The notes: generated by a model not told the origin, from the sequence alone. A stretch of 64,000 bases of DNA from Oceanihabitans gracilariae (GCF_042684485.1 NZ_JBHULM010000007.1:248001-312000); one strand, 5' to 3'; shown: positions 42,704-52,365, counted from the stretch's first letter. A program made the numbers and translations.

Positions 42704-42743
42704 AAAAAAAACGCAACCTAGTTTATACTTAGGTTGCGTTTTT
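42704..42743 (+). terminator. Terminator after the OmpA lipoprotein gene
   Basis: Ten-base arms ACGCAACCTA and TAGGTTGCGT with a nine-base loop, A-run before and T-run after. The A-run also makes it usable for the M16 peptidase gene on the other strand. Confidence 0.92.
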
Positions 42744-42763
42744 GTTTTTATTAGTTATGATAC

Positions 42764-45607
42764 TTAATAAAAAGCAGGAACATCTATTACATTTCCGTGA
42801 ATATCAAGTTCTATAATAGGTTTCTCTAATTTATTTAGTTCATGTAGTAGTAGTTTTTTATCACCAACAACCACATAAATCATTTCCTCTTCGTTTAAAT
42901 AATTATTAATTGTGGTTCTATAATCGTTTAAAGTCATTTTCGTCAATGCATCTTGCGTGTCTTCAATATACGTATCTGGCTTATTGTATTTACTTATATT
43001 TTTTAAAATACTTAATTGCGCTCTTAAACTTTCAAAAGCTCTAGTATTGCTTTTTAAAATTTTATTTTTTGTCAATTTCACTTCGTCATTAGTAAAACTA
43101 GATTGGTAATTTTCTAGCATTTCTTTAATAATTTCTAAAGATTTTAAAGTAGCATTAGCTCTAACACTGGTTCTTACTGCAAAAGGAGCTACTTCATTAC
43201 TTTTTGAAAACCCAGAATACGCACCATAGGTATATCCTTTTTCTATACGTAAAGTTTGAAACAATCTACCACTAGAACCACCTCCTAAAATTTCATTAGC
43301 AAATTCTAATTTATCGGCATTTTCATCTTTAGCAGAAACAACTAATTTACCAATGTAAATTACCGATTGTTTGGCATCTGGAACATCAATAAAATAAAGG
43401 TTTCCTTTTCTATTAGCAATAGGTAAATTATAATGTGGAACTGCAATTTTATATCCATTCCATGTATTTAATACACTAACTATATGTTCTGTTTGTTCTT
43501 TGGTAATTGCACCAGCAATATGAAATTTAGCTTCTTTTGGCGATAAATTATTGTAGTATGATTTTAAATCTTTTATGGTTATCTCTTTGATACTTTCTAG
43601 AGTTCCTGAACTAGGTGTACCAAAACGATGGTTTTCTCCGTAAACTAACCTATTAAAAGCATTAAAACCAATAGTATTAGGATTTGCTTCTCTGCCTTTT
43701 AAGTTGGTTTTTAAAGCTAATTTTAAACGTTCAAACTCTTTAAAATCCCAACGAGGTTCTAGTATTATTTCCTTTACCAAAGACATGGTACCTTCAAAGT
43801 TTTTGGTTAAACAAGAACCTGTAATATGAAAATCTTCTTTATCACTATACATGCGTACTGTGGCTCCTAACAAACCTAAGGCTTCTTCTAACTCTGCAGG
43901 TGTTTTGGTTGCTGTACCTTCTAACATTAAATCGCTTAACAAACTAGAAACACCTTCTTTTCCTATAGGATCTAGCAATTGTCCTCCAGGAATAGTGATA
44001 TCAAATTGTACTAAAGGTACTTCGTGGTTTTCAATACCATATAATGTTAATCCGTTTTCAAGAGTTCCTCTCCATATTTCTGGAGATTTAAACAAAGGTA
44101 ACTCTCCAAATGCTGGCTCACTTCTATCGTGTTTCGTTGGTGTTTTTTCATAAACAGCCTCTGCACCTTGACCTACTTCTTCGTTTGCAACATTATAACG
44201 TACTCTTTCTTGCCAAACGGTTGCAGGCATAGCGTTTGTAACTGCTAAATCTAATTGTCCTTTAGGTACAACGCTAGTCATTACGTAGTTTTTATCTTTT
44301 ATATATTGGTTATATACTCGCATAACATCTGCTGCAGTTACTGCTTCTGTAAGTTTTGCACTTTCTACTATAAAACCAGGATCTCCTTTAAACTCATTAT
44401 CTTGTACTAACTGAAAAGCTTTGTTTAAAACCGTACTAACACCTTGATATAAATCTGTTTCTAATTCTGCTTTAATACGTTTTAAATCTTTTTCATTAAC
44501 ACCATTGGTTTCAAACATTGTCAGTCCTTTTTCAATGGCTATTTTAACACTATCTAAATCTGTTCCTGCATTGGCACGAACTCTAAAAATAAACTCACCT
44601 GCTAATTCATTACTCGATTGGTACGTACCTACATTTGGTGCTAGTTTTTGTTCTTGTACAATGGCATTATAAAGAGGAGCATTTTTACTTCCGCTTAAAA
44701 GTTTTCCTAAGATTTCTAAAGCATACACATCTTGATGGTATTCTTCTACTGTTGGAAATACCATTCTCATTTCTGGTAGTTTAGCAAAATTGTCTTCAAA
44801 ATATAGCGATTTTGTTTCTTCAAGAACCACAGGATCTACTTGTAGTTTTTCTACTTCTGGTCCGCTAGGTATTTCGCCAAACCATTTTTCTACTAATCCC
44901 TTTGTTTCTTCTATATCAATATCTCCAGCTATAACTAAAGAAGCGTTACTTGCTCCGTAATATTGATTATAAAATTCTTTTACATCTTCAATAGTTGCTG
45001 CTTGCAAATCTGGAAGCGCGCCTATAACTGTCCAACTATAAGGATGTCCTTCTGGATATAGATATTTTCTAATAATTTCATCTGTATACCCATAAGCAGC
45101 ATTATCTACACGTTGTCTTTTTTCATTTTTCACTACTTGTTTTTCTCGTTCTAGGGCTTCTTTAGTAACGGTATTTATCATATAGCCAAAGCGGTCAGAA
45201 TCTATCCATAGTATTTTTTCAAAGGCATCTTTTGGTACTACTTCATAATACACAGTACCATCACTCCAAGTTCCTCCGTTTCTACTTCCTCCCCATTCTG
45301 GAATCATTTTTCTATTAGCACCAACAGGTACATTTTCAGAATCGTTAAAACTCATGTGTTCAAAAAAGTGTGCAAATCCTGTTTTACCAGGTTTTTCTCT
45401 ATTAGAGCCAACATGCATCATAGTAGCAACAGCAACAATTGGGTCGCTATGGTCTTCATGTAAAATGACTTCAAGTCCATTATCTAAAACAAATTTTTCA
45501 TAATCTATCTTAAATTCTGTGGTTTCTTGTGCAATTGGTTCAGGTTCTTTTTTACAGGAATTGTAGGTAAGCGCAAAAAGCACTACCATTAGTGAAGGTA
45601 CTCTCAT
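42764..45607 (-). CDS. M16 family zinc metallopeptidase (two M16 halves), lipoprotein
   Basis: 947 residues, lipobox near TYNSC (Cys 18). The first half holds the inverted zinc motif HFFEH (residues 80-84), followed by the downstream Glu in the helix VTKEALEREKQVVKNE. The second half (about 510-940) is the inactive partner domain. Length matches pitrilysin-type single-chain M16 enzymes. Probably periplasmic, degrading peptides. Monocistronic. Confidence 0.92.
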   Translation of the reverse strand: MRVPSLMVVLFALTYNSCKKEPEPIAQETTEFKIDYEKFVLDNGLEVILHEDHSDPIVAVATMMHVGSNREKPGKTGFAHFFEHMSFNDSENVPVGANRKMIPEWGGSRNGGTWSDGTVYYEVVPKDAFEKILWIDSDRFGYMINTVTKEALEREKQVVKNEKRQRVDNAAYGYTDEIIRKYLYPEGHPYSWTVIGALPDLQAATIEDVKEFYNQYYGASNASLVIAGDIDIEETKGLVEKWFGEIPSGPEVEKLQVDPVVLEETKSLYFEDNFAKLPEMRMVFPTVEEYHQDVYALEILGKLLSGSKNAPLYNAIVQEQKLAPNVGTYQSSNELAGEFIFRVRANAGTDLDSVKIAIEKGLTMFETNGVNEKDLKRIKAELETDLYQGVSTVLNKAFQLVQDNEFKGDPGFIVESAKLTEAVTAADVMRVYNQYIKDKNYVMTSVVPKGQLDLAVTNAMPATVWQERVRYNVANEEVGQGAEAVYEKTPTKHDRSEPAFGELPLFKSPEIWRGTLENGLTLYGIENHEVPLVQFDITIPGGQLLDPIGKEGVSSLLSDLMLEGTATKTPAELEEALGLLGATVRMYSDKEDFHITGSCLTKNFEGTMSLVKEIILEPRWDFKEFERLKLALKTNLKGREANPNTIGFNAFNRLVYGENHRFGTPSSGTLESIKEITIKDLKSYYNNLSPKEAKFHIAGAITKEQTEHIVSVLNTWNGYKIAVPHYNLPIANRKGNLYFIDVPDAKQSVIYIGKLVVSAKDENADKLEFANEILGGGSSGRLFQTLRIEKGYTYGAYSGFSKSNEVAPFAVRTSVRANATLKSLEIIKEMLENYQSSFTNDEVKLTKNKILKSNTRAFESLRAQLSILKNISKYNKPDTYIEDTQDALTKMTLNDYRTTINNYLNEEEMIYVVVGDKKLLLHELNKLEKPIIELDIHGNVIDVPAFY

Positions 45608-45663
45608 TTGTAATTGGTTTGATTAATAACTTGATTTTTAAAGATACGTTAAAAAACTATAAT

Positions 45664-45671
45664 TATATTTG
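45664..45671 (+). promoter_or_regulatory. -7 box of the DUF3817 gene
   Basis: TATATTTG matches TAnnTTTG; predicted transcript start near 45678, so the ATG at 45691 is the start and the upstream in-frame ATG at 45592, which overlaps the divergent peptidase gene, is not. Confidence 0.65.
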
Positions 45672-45690
45672 CAACTTAATAATAAAATGT

Positions 45691-45978
45691 ATGTTTTCTT
45701 TAAAAAATATTTTCCGTTTAGTAGCATTATTAGAAGGTGTTTCTTACTTATTACTAATGGCTGCTGCTATATATAAACGCTCACCAAATGGTAGTGATTA
45801 TTTTGTAAAGCTACTAGGTATGCCTCATGGATTGCTGTTTGTTGGTTATGTAGCTCTAGCAATTATAGTTGGTATGGAGAAAAAATGGAACACAAAAACC
45901 ATGTTTATTGTGCTAATTGCCTCTGTATTACCATTTGCTACTTTTTATGTAGAAAAGAAATATCTGAAAAATATTTAG
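45691..45978 (+). CDS. DUF3817 membrane protein
   Basis: 95 residues from the ATG at 45691 (MFSLKNIFRLVALLEG). Three hydrophobic segments. RLVALLEGVSYLLLM and KLLGMPHGLLFVGYV are the conserved core of DUF3817 (YdzA-like). Function unknown. The open frame extends upstream to 45592, but the -7 box decides for the later start. 28 bases before the TlpA-like gene. Confidence 0.85.
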   Translation: MFSLKNIFRLVALLEGVSYLLLMAAAIYKRSPNGSDYFVKLLGMPHGLLFVGYVALAIIVGMEKKWNTKTMFIVLIASVLPFATFYVEKKYLKNI

Positions 45979-46006
45979 TATTATAGCATATTAAATATTC
46001 TATAAA

Positions 46007-47179
46007 ATGCGAAATAAATGCTCTCATTTTCTAGTTCTTTCTTTTATTCTAATTGCTTTAACAAGCTGCACAAAGGAAAAAACTATTAAAGCTAATCAAA
46101 CTACTAAGGCCGAAGAGCCATTAGTAGAAAACGAGTTTATTTTACGCGGAACCACCTTTAGTAACAATTTAAATACAGCATATATCTATAAAGTAGAACA
46201 AGATACTCTTACTTTAATGGATACTATTTATATTAAAGAAAAAGGGTTTATTTTTAAAGGTATTGCTCCTCAACCAGAATATTACGCTATTAAAGTAGAT
46301 GAAAGTGATGTAATGTATAAATTTCTTGTAGATGCTTCAGAAATTAATATGTTTTTGCATACTAACTTATTTCTTTCATCTACTTCTTCAAATTCTGAAA
46401 CGCAAAAAGTATATTTTGATTATAAATCTAAAATGGATGCTTTTGATTATAAAGAGCGTGAATTATTTTTAAAATATAAATCTCCTCAAACAGTACGTAA
46501 AAGAACTTCAATATTAAATTCGGATTTAGAGAATTTACAAATTGAAAAAATTGCTTTTGTGAAACAGTTTATAGAATCTAACAACAGCTCTAACTTTATT
46601 CCTTTTGTATTTAAAGAAAACTACCATAGTTTTTCTGCTAAAAGCTTAAGAAAGCTGCATGATACGTTAACAGCCAACATAAAACAGTTACCTGCTGTAC
46701 AATCACTAAATAACGACATTGTTAAGCTGGAAGAAAAAGAAGCTAAACAAAACATAAAATCTACAGAATACAGACCTATTGCTTATGCTTTAAGCGGACC
46801 AAATACTAAGGGACAAACCATATCTTTAGCTGCTTTAAAAGGAAAAGTAGTACTCATAGATTTCTGGGCAAGTTGGTGTGCTCCTTGCAGAGCTACAAAC
46901 CCTAATTTGGTACAATTGTATAAGCAGTACAAGAATGAAGATTTTGTTATTTTAAGTGTTAGTGAAGATAAAGCTGAACCAGAATGGTTAAGCGCTATTC
47001 AAACCGATCATTTAAGTTGGGATACACATATTTTAGACAAAAATAAAACTATAGCATTTAGATATGGTGTAGAGTCTATACCTTACAAAATACTTATAGA
47101 TAAACAAGGAAGAATTGCAAGTGGCAAAATTTCTGGTAAAAAATTAGAAAATAGAATTAAAGAGTTACTGCGCGAGTAA
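46007..47179 (+). CDS. TlpA-like thiol-disulfide oxidoreductase with DUF4369 domain, lipoprotein
   Basis: 390 residues, lipobox ALTSC (Cys 21). Residues 45-140 form a DUF4369 domain (FILRGTTFSN and following), then a helical spacer. The C-terminal TlpA/ResA thioredoxin fold has the active site FWASWCAPCRATNP near residue 289 and the cis-Pro segment ESIPYKILID. Periplasmic thiol reductase, common in Bacteroidota. It may be cotranscribed with the DUF3817 gene. Confidence 0.92.
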   Translation: MRNKCSHFLVLSFILIALTSCTKEKTIKANQTTKAEEPLVENEFILRGTTFSNNLNTAYIYKVEQDTLTLMDTIYIKEKGFIFKGIAPQPEYYAIKVDESDVMYKFLVDASEINMFLHTNLFLSSTSSNSETQKVYFDYKSKMDAFDYKERELFLKYKSPQTVRKRTSILNSDLENLQIEKIAFVKQFIESNNSSNFIPFVFKENYHSFSAKSLRKLHDTLTANIKQLPAVQSLNNDIVKLEEKEAKQNIKSTEYRPIAYALSGPNTKGQTISLAALKGKVVLIDFWASWCAPCRATNPNLVQLYKQYKNEDFVILSVSEDKAEPEWLSAIQTDHLSWDTHILDKNKTIAFRYGVESIPYKILIDKQGRIASGKISGKKLENRIKELLRE

Positions 47180-47181
47180 CT

Positions 47182-48546
47182 CTATTGTATTACTAACTTT
47201 TTGGTGATTGTGCTATCTTCTGTTTTTATTGCAGCAATATATAGTCCTGTACTTAGTCTAGAGATGTCTATGGTGTTATTTCCTTGCTCTAAATCTTTTT
47301 TAAGAAGAAACTGACCATTTACAGTATATAAAGAAATACTTGCTTTAGGAGCATTTAAATTTACAGTTACTTGCGATGCAGTGACTGGATTAGGATACAT
47401 TGCAAAATCTACCTCTAAAAAATCTTGTGCACTTAAGGTTTGGCATTCGTTTTCATCTGCAACAAAATTACAAGAGCTTCCTACCTCCCAATCATTTAAA
47501 TAACTAGCAGAAGTATTATCTACAAAAACACAGTTTAAGTTTTCATTGTTTGTAACTACAAACTCATTTATACGATGGTTATTTCCGTTTCTAACATCTA
47601 TAGTGTTTAGCAAATTGTGTTCTGCTCTAACATATTTAACATCTGGATTATTAGAAATATCTATATCTTGAATTTGATTGTTTTGTGTGTAAAACAAAAA
47701 CAAATCCCCTAAATTGTTCACATCTAAACTAGTAAGATTGTTATTATTACAAAGTAAATACTTCATACTAGAATTACTACTAAGATCTAAGTTGCTTAAA
47801 TTATTATTAGAACAACTAAAATAACGTAAGGCAACATTATTAGAAACATCTAGATTGTTTAGGTTATTATTATCACATGTAATTGTTCTTAAAGCAGTAT
47901 TAGATGACACATCTAATGCAGATAAGTTATTTTGTGATATAAACAGATATTCTAAATTAGTATTACTAGAAAAATCTATAGCAGATAAGTTATTATCATA
48001 GCATCTTAAATCTTTTAAAGCGGTATTTGCTGAAAGATCTAAAGCACTAATAGTATTTAGGTTACAAGATAGAAATTCTAACTGTAAATTATTACTTACA
48101 TCTAAAGTACTTAAATTGTTATTACTTATATAAACACTTTTTAAAGCAGTGTTTACATCAAGATTTAAAGAAGATAAATTATTGTTATCTAAGTCTAAAA
48201 CTTCTAAATAAGGGTTATAACTTAAATCTATAGAAGTTAATTGATTGTTGTAAGCAAATAAATGAACTAAACTTTTAAAGGCTTCAATACCTGTTAAATC
48301 ATTTACGCCAATATTACCAATAAACAAGCTAGTTACAGCAAAAGCATCACTGTTTAGAATATTACCATTTAAACCATTAGTATCTATATTTAAAGATATA
48401 AGGGCTTGCTCAAAATTTGAGTCAGGTATTAAAGTGGTCTGAGAATGTAGGTTTGTACTATTAATTAAAATAAGCAATAAAAGTATGTGGAGCTTACAAC
48501 TTAAAAAACAGTTCAACACTACATTACGAAAAGGGATTAATAGCAT
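47182..48546 (-). CDS. Leucine-rich-repeat protein with T9SS type A sorting domain
   Basis: 454 residues. Signal peptide about 18-35 after a basic start. Residues 65-330 contain about eleven repeats of roughly 21 residues of the pattern LxxLDVSSNTALxxLxCxxNNL, the Asn-rich LRR usual in this phylum. Residues 380-454 are a type IX secretion C-terminal domain (FAMYPNPVTASQVTVNL, then GLYIAAIKTEDSTITKKLVI). It would be exported and fixed at the surface. Converges with the TlpA gene only two bases away, with no terminator in between. Confidence 0.92.
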   Translation of the reverse strand: MLLIPFRNVVLNCFLSCKLHILLLLILINSTNLHSQTTLIPDSNFEQALISLNIDTNGLNGNILNSDAFAVTSLFIGNIGVNDLTGIEAFKSLVHLFAYNNQLTSIDLSYNPYLEVLDLDNNNLSSLNLDVNTALKSVYISNNNLSTLDVSNNLQLEFLSCNLNTISALDLSANTALKDLRCYDNNLSAIDFSSNTNLEYLFISQNNLSALDVSSNTALRTITCDNNNLNNLDVSNNVALRYFSCSNNNLSNLDLSSNSSMKYLLCNNNNLTSLDVNNLGDLFLFYTQNNQIQDIDISNNPDVKYVRAEHNLLNTIDVRNGNNHRINEFVVTNNENLNCVFVDNTSASYLNDWEVGSSCNFVADENECQTLSAQDFLEVDFAMYPNPVTASQVTVNLNAPKASISLYTVNGQFLLKKDLEQGNNTIDISRLSTGLYIAAIKTEDSTITKKLVIQ

Positions 48547-48667
48547 ATTTTTTCTTTCTTTACGTATTGAAAGTGTATTACTAACAACTTATATATACTA
48601 CAATATCACAACTATTTCTGTAACTACCTCTAATTATCGTTATTATGTTTCTTTACTCGTTTAATTA

Positions 48668-49057
48668 CTAAGCGTTTAGTCTATCTCCTACAAATTCTAT
48701 CTCTGTTTTGTTATGAGGAACAGCATTACCTTGTTTATCTAAATTTACCATTACAATTTTTTCAATAGTAATAATAGTTTCTCTAGTCATCATGTTTCTA
48801 ACTTCGCAACGCAAGGTTAAAGAAGACTTTCCAAATTTTACAGCATCAATACCAATTTCAATAATATCTCCCTGACTAGCAGAGCTTTTAAAGTCAATTT
48901 CGGTCATTAATTTTGTTACTACATGTTGGTTTTCTAGTTGAACTACTGCGTAAAGAGCAGCTTCTTCATCTATCCATTCTAAAAGTCTACCACCAAATAA
49001 AGTTCCATTTGGGTTTAAATCTTCTGGTTTTATCCATTTTCTTGTGTGAAATCTCAT
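48668..49057 (-). CDS. Acyl-CoA thioesterase, hotdog fold (YciA-like)
   Basis: 129 residues. NPNGTLFGGRLLEWIDEEAAL near residue 14 is the hotdog helix with the catalytic Asp, and DFKSSASQGDIIEIG is the following strand motif. Hydrolyses acyl-CoA. It lies three bases after the DUF72 gene, so the two form an operon, though no link in function is known. Confidence 0.92.
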   Translation of the reverse strand: MRFHTRKWIKPEDLNPNGTLFGGRLLEWIDEEAALYAVVQLENQHVVTKLMTEIDFKSSASQGDIIEIGIDAVKFGKSSLTLRCEVRNMMTRETIITIEKIVMVNLDKQGNAVPHNKTEIEFVGDRLNA

Positions 49058-49060
49058 ATG

Positions 49061-49948
49061 TTATAATAATTTTTGTTGTAAATCTTGATTTGGTATTTTA
49101 AGATTACTGTTTAATACTTTATTTAATTTTTCAATAAAATATGCCGAAAGCAAAGGGGATTCTTTTTCTATATTTTGATGAATAAAAAAATTAATTTCTT
49201 TTACTCCTTGGTCGTTCCATACTTTTAACCTTTCTATCCAATCGTCTAATCTTGCATAATCACTTTCGTGGTTTGCACCAACATAACGTACAAACGCTGT
49301 AGCATTTGTGAGTCGCATATGCATTAAATCTCTTCTTCCTGCTGTATCTACAATAATATTAGATATATTATTTTCTTCTAATAATTGATAAAGGTCTTCT
49401 GCAACTACAGCATCATTATACCAATTAGTATGTCTAAACTCTATAGCTAACGAAATTTCTTTTGGCCAAGATTCTACAAAGTCTACCACTCTATTAAAAT
49501 CTTTTGGCGCAAAATTACTATGCATTTGCAAAAAGATAGTTCCTAATTTTTCTTTCAGATTAACAGCATTATTAAGGTAATTATTAACCACCTCTTCTAC
49601 TCCGTTTAAACGTTTCCAATGACTAATATCTTGGTTAAGCTTCGGGAAAAATTTAAATCCGTTAGGTGTTTTATCATACCAAGTAGCAAATTGATCTGCT
49701 GAAAAAATTCTATAAAAAGTAGCGTTAAGTTCTATAGCATTAAATTGACTGGAATAATAGACCAATTCATCTTTTGTACCTCTAGGATAAAATCCTTTTA
49801 AGTCTGCTCGATTCCACTTAGCACAACCAACATAAATTTCTGGATTCTCTTTTCTCTGTGTTGTATTTAAAACACGACGTGTGTCTTTATGGTCTTGAGG
49901 TAAAGTGAAATCTATTATTTCTGGATGTGTTACGCTTCCAAATTTCAT
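49061..49948 (-). CDS. DUF72 protein (YecE-like TIM barrel)
   Basis: 295 residues. YVGCAKWNRADLKGFYP near the start, FYSSQFNAIELNATFYR-type segment near 85-100, LAIEFRHTNWY near 185 and FFIHQN near the end are the family's conserved strands. A TIM barrel of unknown function. A possible operator (49993-50016) and a TATCTTTA box (49981-49974, minus) lie upstream. Confidence 0.92.
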   Translation of the reverse strand: MKFGSVTHPEIIDFTLPQDHKDTRRVLNTTQRKENPEIYVGCAKWNRADLKGFYPRGTKDELVYYSSQFNAIELNATFYRIFSADQFATWYDKTPNGFKFFPKLNQDISHWKRLNGVEEVVNNYLNNAVNLKEKLGTIFLQMHSNFAPKDFNRVVDFVESWPKEISLAIEFRHTNWYNDAVVAEDLYQLLEENNISNIIVDTAGRRDLMHMRLTNATAFVRYVGANHESDYARLDDWIERLKVWNDQGVKEINFFIHQNIEKESPLLSAYFIEKLNKVLNSNLKIPNQDLQQKLL

Positions 49949-49992
49949 ATTATTTTTATTGAAAAACTTAGTGTAAAGATACCAAAATATAG

Positions 49993-50016
49993 CTTGTTAA
50001 TAAACTAGTTAACAAG
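49993..50016. promoter_or_regulatory. Inverted repeat between divergent genes, operator candidate
   Basis: CTTGTTAA (49993-50000) and TTAACAAG (50009-50016) with an eight-base spacer. It lies between the -7 boxes of the DUF72 gene (49981) and the plus-strand gene (50030), so one protein could control both. No regulator gene is next to it. Confidence 0.4.
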
Positions 50017-50029
50017 TAAAATGCAGTTG

Positions 50030-50037
50030 TAATTTTG
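50030..50037 (+). promoter_or_regulatory. Candidate -7 box of the gene at 50078
   Basis: TAATTTTG matches TAnnTTTG, about 40 bases before the ATG. Confidence 0.5.
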
Positions 50038-50077
50038 TGCTTTATATTATCTCTAACTTTAATAAAAACTTATAACT

Positions 50078-50494
50078 ATGAATACTAGAGACTTAAATTT
50101 AAAACAAGTACGACCTGAAATTGCATCTATTATTATTAATGATGACATGACAGCAGATGAACGTTTTCAAAACCTTGTACTTAGACCTATAGCTAAATTA
50201 CAAGTGCCATTATTTATTGAGGTTTTTAAAAATTATGCTAAAAAGCATAAAAACGTATTTTATGAATTATCTATTGAAAAACGTATTTGTTACATTGAAA
50301 ATGCTGTACAAAAAGACATGAAACTTAGAAATTCTTTAAAAGGAATGGTTATAGGTTTATTTACTACAGAAGAATATCTTGTTTACATTAAAAATTCTTC
50401 GGCATTAAACAAACGTATGATGTCTATTGTTAAAGATCAATTACTTGGTAATATACAATTGTTAGAAAAACCAGAGTTTTTGGCTGCTGTTTAA
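50078..50494 (+). CDS. Conserved hypothetical protein of Flavobacteriia
   Basis: 138 residues, helical, cytoplasmic, no cysteine clusters and only one Cys. NDDMTADERFQNLVLRPIAKLQ and the later LRNSLKGMVIGLFTTEEYLVY look like strongly kept stretches. Databases often label such proteins glyoxalase, but I see no vicinal-oxygen-chelate fold. Function unknown. Ends four bases into the opposite gene's 3' end. Confidence 0.7.
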   Translation: MNTRDLNLKQVRPEIASIIINDDMTADERFQNLVLRPIAKLQVPLFIEVFKNYAKKHKNVFYELSIEKRICYIENAVQKDMKLRNSLKGMVIGLFTTEEYLVYIKNSSALNKRMMSIVKDQLLGNIQLLEKPEFLAAV

Positions 50495-51168
50495 ATTAAT
50501 GAAACGCCATTTAAATCTGTGGTTAACACATCACTCATATAATTAAAATAAGGTCTTATTGCTTTAAATGCAGTATCTACTTGGCTTAAAAATTCTGGTG
50601 AAGTCACTTCTTTATCTGTATATTTTTTGGTGAATATAAACTGCTTTTTCTTAATTAAGTCTATAGCTTTGTGTTCTTTATCAAAGCCTCTAGGTGCTGT
50701 TTTTACTTGGTCTCCAACCAATTCTCCCCAAATACTTTTAAACTTTTTATTGTCTATTATTTCTCTAATTTCGTCGTCGTCTTGCTCAAATTCTTTTCTA
50801 ATACGAAGCAAATCTTCTTTATTAGGTTCCCAAAAACCAGTCGCTATAAAACTTTCATTATTTGGTTGAATATGTACATAGTAACCACCTCTTAAGTTTG
50901 GTTTTACTCTACTAAAAGAGCCACCAAAATGGGTTTTATAAGGCAATTTGTTTTTAGAAAAACGAACATCTCTATATATACGAAACATTTTCATTTTATC
51001 TATTTCATCATGTGCACTAAGCATTTCAAAAAGCTGCGTATATGCTTGCTTAACCTCTTTTTCAATTTCTTTAAATTCTTTTTTATTTTCATTAAACCAA
51101 TCACGATTGTTATTTTTTTCTAATCGTTTAAAAAAGTCAAAAGCTTCTTGTGGTATTGTTTTGTTCAT
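50491..51168 (-). CDS. DUF2461 protein (TIGR02453 family)
   Basis: 225 residues. The family core is visible: NNNRDWFNENKKEF near residue 19, FRIYRDVRFSKNKLPYKTHFG near residue 63, and GGYYVHIQPN near residue 95. Function unknown. Its 3' end overlaps the converging hypothetical gene by four bases. Confidence 0.92.
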   Translation of the reverse strand: MNKTIPQEAFDFFKRLEKNNNRDWFNENKKEFKEIEKEVKQAYTQLFEMLSAHDEIDKMKMFRIYRDVRFSKNKLPYKTHFGGSFSRVKPNLRGGYYVHIQPNNESFIATGFWEPNKEDLLRIRKEFEQDDDEIREIIDNKKFKSIWGELVGDQVKTAPRGFDKEHKAIDLIKKKQFIFTKKYTDKEVTSPEFLSQVDTAFKAIRPYFNYMSDVLTTDLNGVSLI

Positions 51169-51198
51169 GATACAAATTTTAAATAGGTTTAAAAATAC

Positions 51199-51226
51199 AA
51201 AAAGCCTCGGTTTTACCGAGGCTTTT
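51199..51226 (-). terminator. Terminator after the gene at 51282
   Basis: Arms AAAAGCCTCGGT and ACCGAGGCTTTT with a three-base loop and a T-run on the minus strand. Confidence 0.92.
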
Positions 51227-51281
51227 CTGCTATTAATACACAGTACATTTAGGATTAAAAAATGTACTAATAACGGGTTTA

Positions 51282-51833
51282 TTATTTAGCAATTTTAAAT
51301 TCTTTGGTTACTAACCCGTCACTTTTACCATCAAAATACTCAATAACAAAGGTTTTATTTTTATCAAAATAACCAACTCCTGTATACGTGTCTGTGGTAA
51401 AAATATAACTCATGTTTTTGGCAGAGTATCTAGCTGTACCAAAAGTTACATCTTTATCTCCTTCTTTAACAGACACTACAAAACCTTGTTCATCAGGAAT
51501 AAAAGAATAATCTTTATCCTTAAATTTATAGTAAGTAACTTTTGTTTTAGTATCGTATGCTACATCATTATCTTTATCTACTTGTATGGTTTTTGTTACT
51601 TTAATAGGTGTATCCATACGTTTTCCGTTAAGGTCATATCGATATTTAGGATCTATTTTTACCTCTTGGGTTTGTAGCGTTTTTACCTTTATTTTTTTCT
51701 CTACTATTTTTCCGTTTACTTTTTCTTTAACGGTTTTTACAGTGGTTTCTTCAGTAACATCAACAGGATTATTGTTTTGTGCATAAGCACCTAAACCTAT
51801 TAACAAACTACATATATATATTAAATTTTTCAT
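51282..51833 (-). CDS. Hypothetical exported protein
   Basis: 183 residues, not recognised. Signal peptide 1-18 (ending GAYAQ). A Lys/Val/Thr-rich strand region with repeated K-V-K patterns is followed by a beta-rich end (FGTARYSAKNMSYIFTTDTYTG). It heads a run of stress and ion genes but has its own terminator. Confidence 0.65.
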   Translation of the reverse strand: MKNLIYICSLLIGLGAYAQNNNPVDVTEETTVKTVKEKVNGKIVEKKIKVKTLQTQEVKIDPKYRYDLNGKRMDTPIKVTKTIQVDKDNDVAYDTKTKVTYYKFKDKDYSFIPDEQGFVVSVKEGDKDVTFGTARYSAKNMSYIFTTDTYTGVGYFDKNKTFVIEYFDGKSDGLVTKEFKIAK

Positions 51834-51884
51834 TTTTATTTTATAATTTTTGGTTAAACATTTTTTTGACGTTTTGATAAAAAA

Positions 51885-52085
51885 TTATTTCACTTGATCT
51901 TCAATTTCATCTTTAACGTCTTCTACTTCATCTCCTACATCATCTGCAGCATCTTCAATAGCGTCACCTGTATTATCTACAGCTTCTTCTATTTTTTCAC
52001 CTGTGGTTTTCTTTTCTTCTCTACAACTTGTAAATACTGTTGAAATGGAAAACATAAGTACTAATGCTATTATTATTTTTTTCAT
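51885..52085 (-). CDS. Small acidic amphipathic lipoprotein
   Basis: 66 residues, lipobox VFTSC (Cys 20). The mature part is an 11-residue-periodic helix with EEAVDNTGDAIEDAADDVGDE, similar to YtxH/LEA-like and entericidin-like small stress proteins. Likely a surface-anchored stress protein. 55 bases after the DUF1328 gene, same strand. Confidence 0.75.
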   Translation of the reverse strand: MKKIIIALVLMFSISTVFTSCREEKKTTGEKIEEAVDNTGDAIEDAADDVGDEVEDVKDEIEDQVK

Positions 52086-52140
52086 AATTATTTTATTTAA
52101 ATGGTTAATTGTTATAATTGGTTTTATGTTGGTATTTATT

Positions 52141-52305
52141 TTAAGCTTTACGTATTATATCTCTTATTAGTGATAAAACAAATAACACTATGAAGATAAA
52201 GAATAGTATTTTTGCTATTCCTGCAGAAGCTCCTGCAATACCACTAAATCCTAGTATTCCAGCAATAAATGCGATTATAATAAATGTGATTGTCCAACGT
52301 AACAT
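52141..52305 (-). CDS. DUF1328 (UPF0391) small membrane protein
   Basis: 54 residues, translated from the minus strand: starts MLRWTITFIIIAFIAGILGF, continues with SGIAGASAGIAKILFFIF and ends LIRDIIRKA. This is the complete DUF1328 family pattern with two helices. The family is stress-induced in several proteobacteria; its role is unknown. It is followed by an acidic lipoprotein gene and preceded by an MscS gene. Confidence 0.9.
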   Translation of the reverse strand: MLRWTITFIIIAFIAGILGFSGIAGASAGIAKILFFIFIVLFVLSLIRDIIRKA

Positions 52306-52365
52306 ATCTTTTGGTTTTAAAATTTTAGTGTAATAGACTATACTTGAAAATGGTATACTCCTACT

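Noticed and set aside
45592..45690. Upstream extension of the DUF3817 gene to the ATG at 45592
   Set aside because: It would overlap the divergent peptidase start and lie upstream of the -7 box at 45664-45671.
47182..48546. DNA-level tandem repeat array or CRISPR in the repetitive stretch
   Set aside because: The repetition is that of leucine-rich repeats in a coding frame, with variable bases between copies and no spacer structure.
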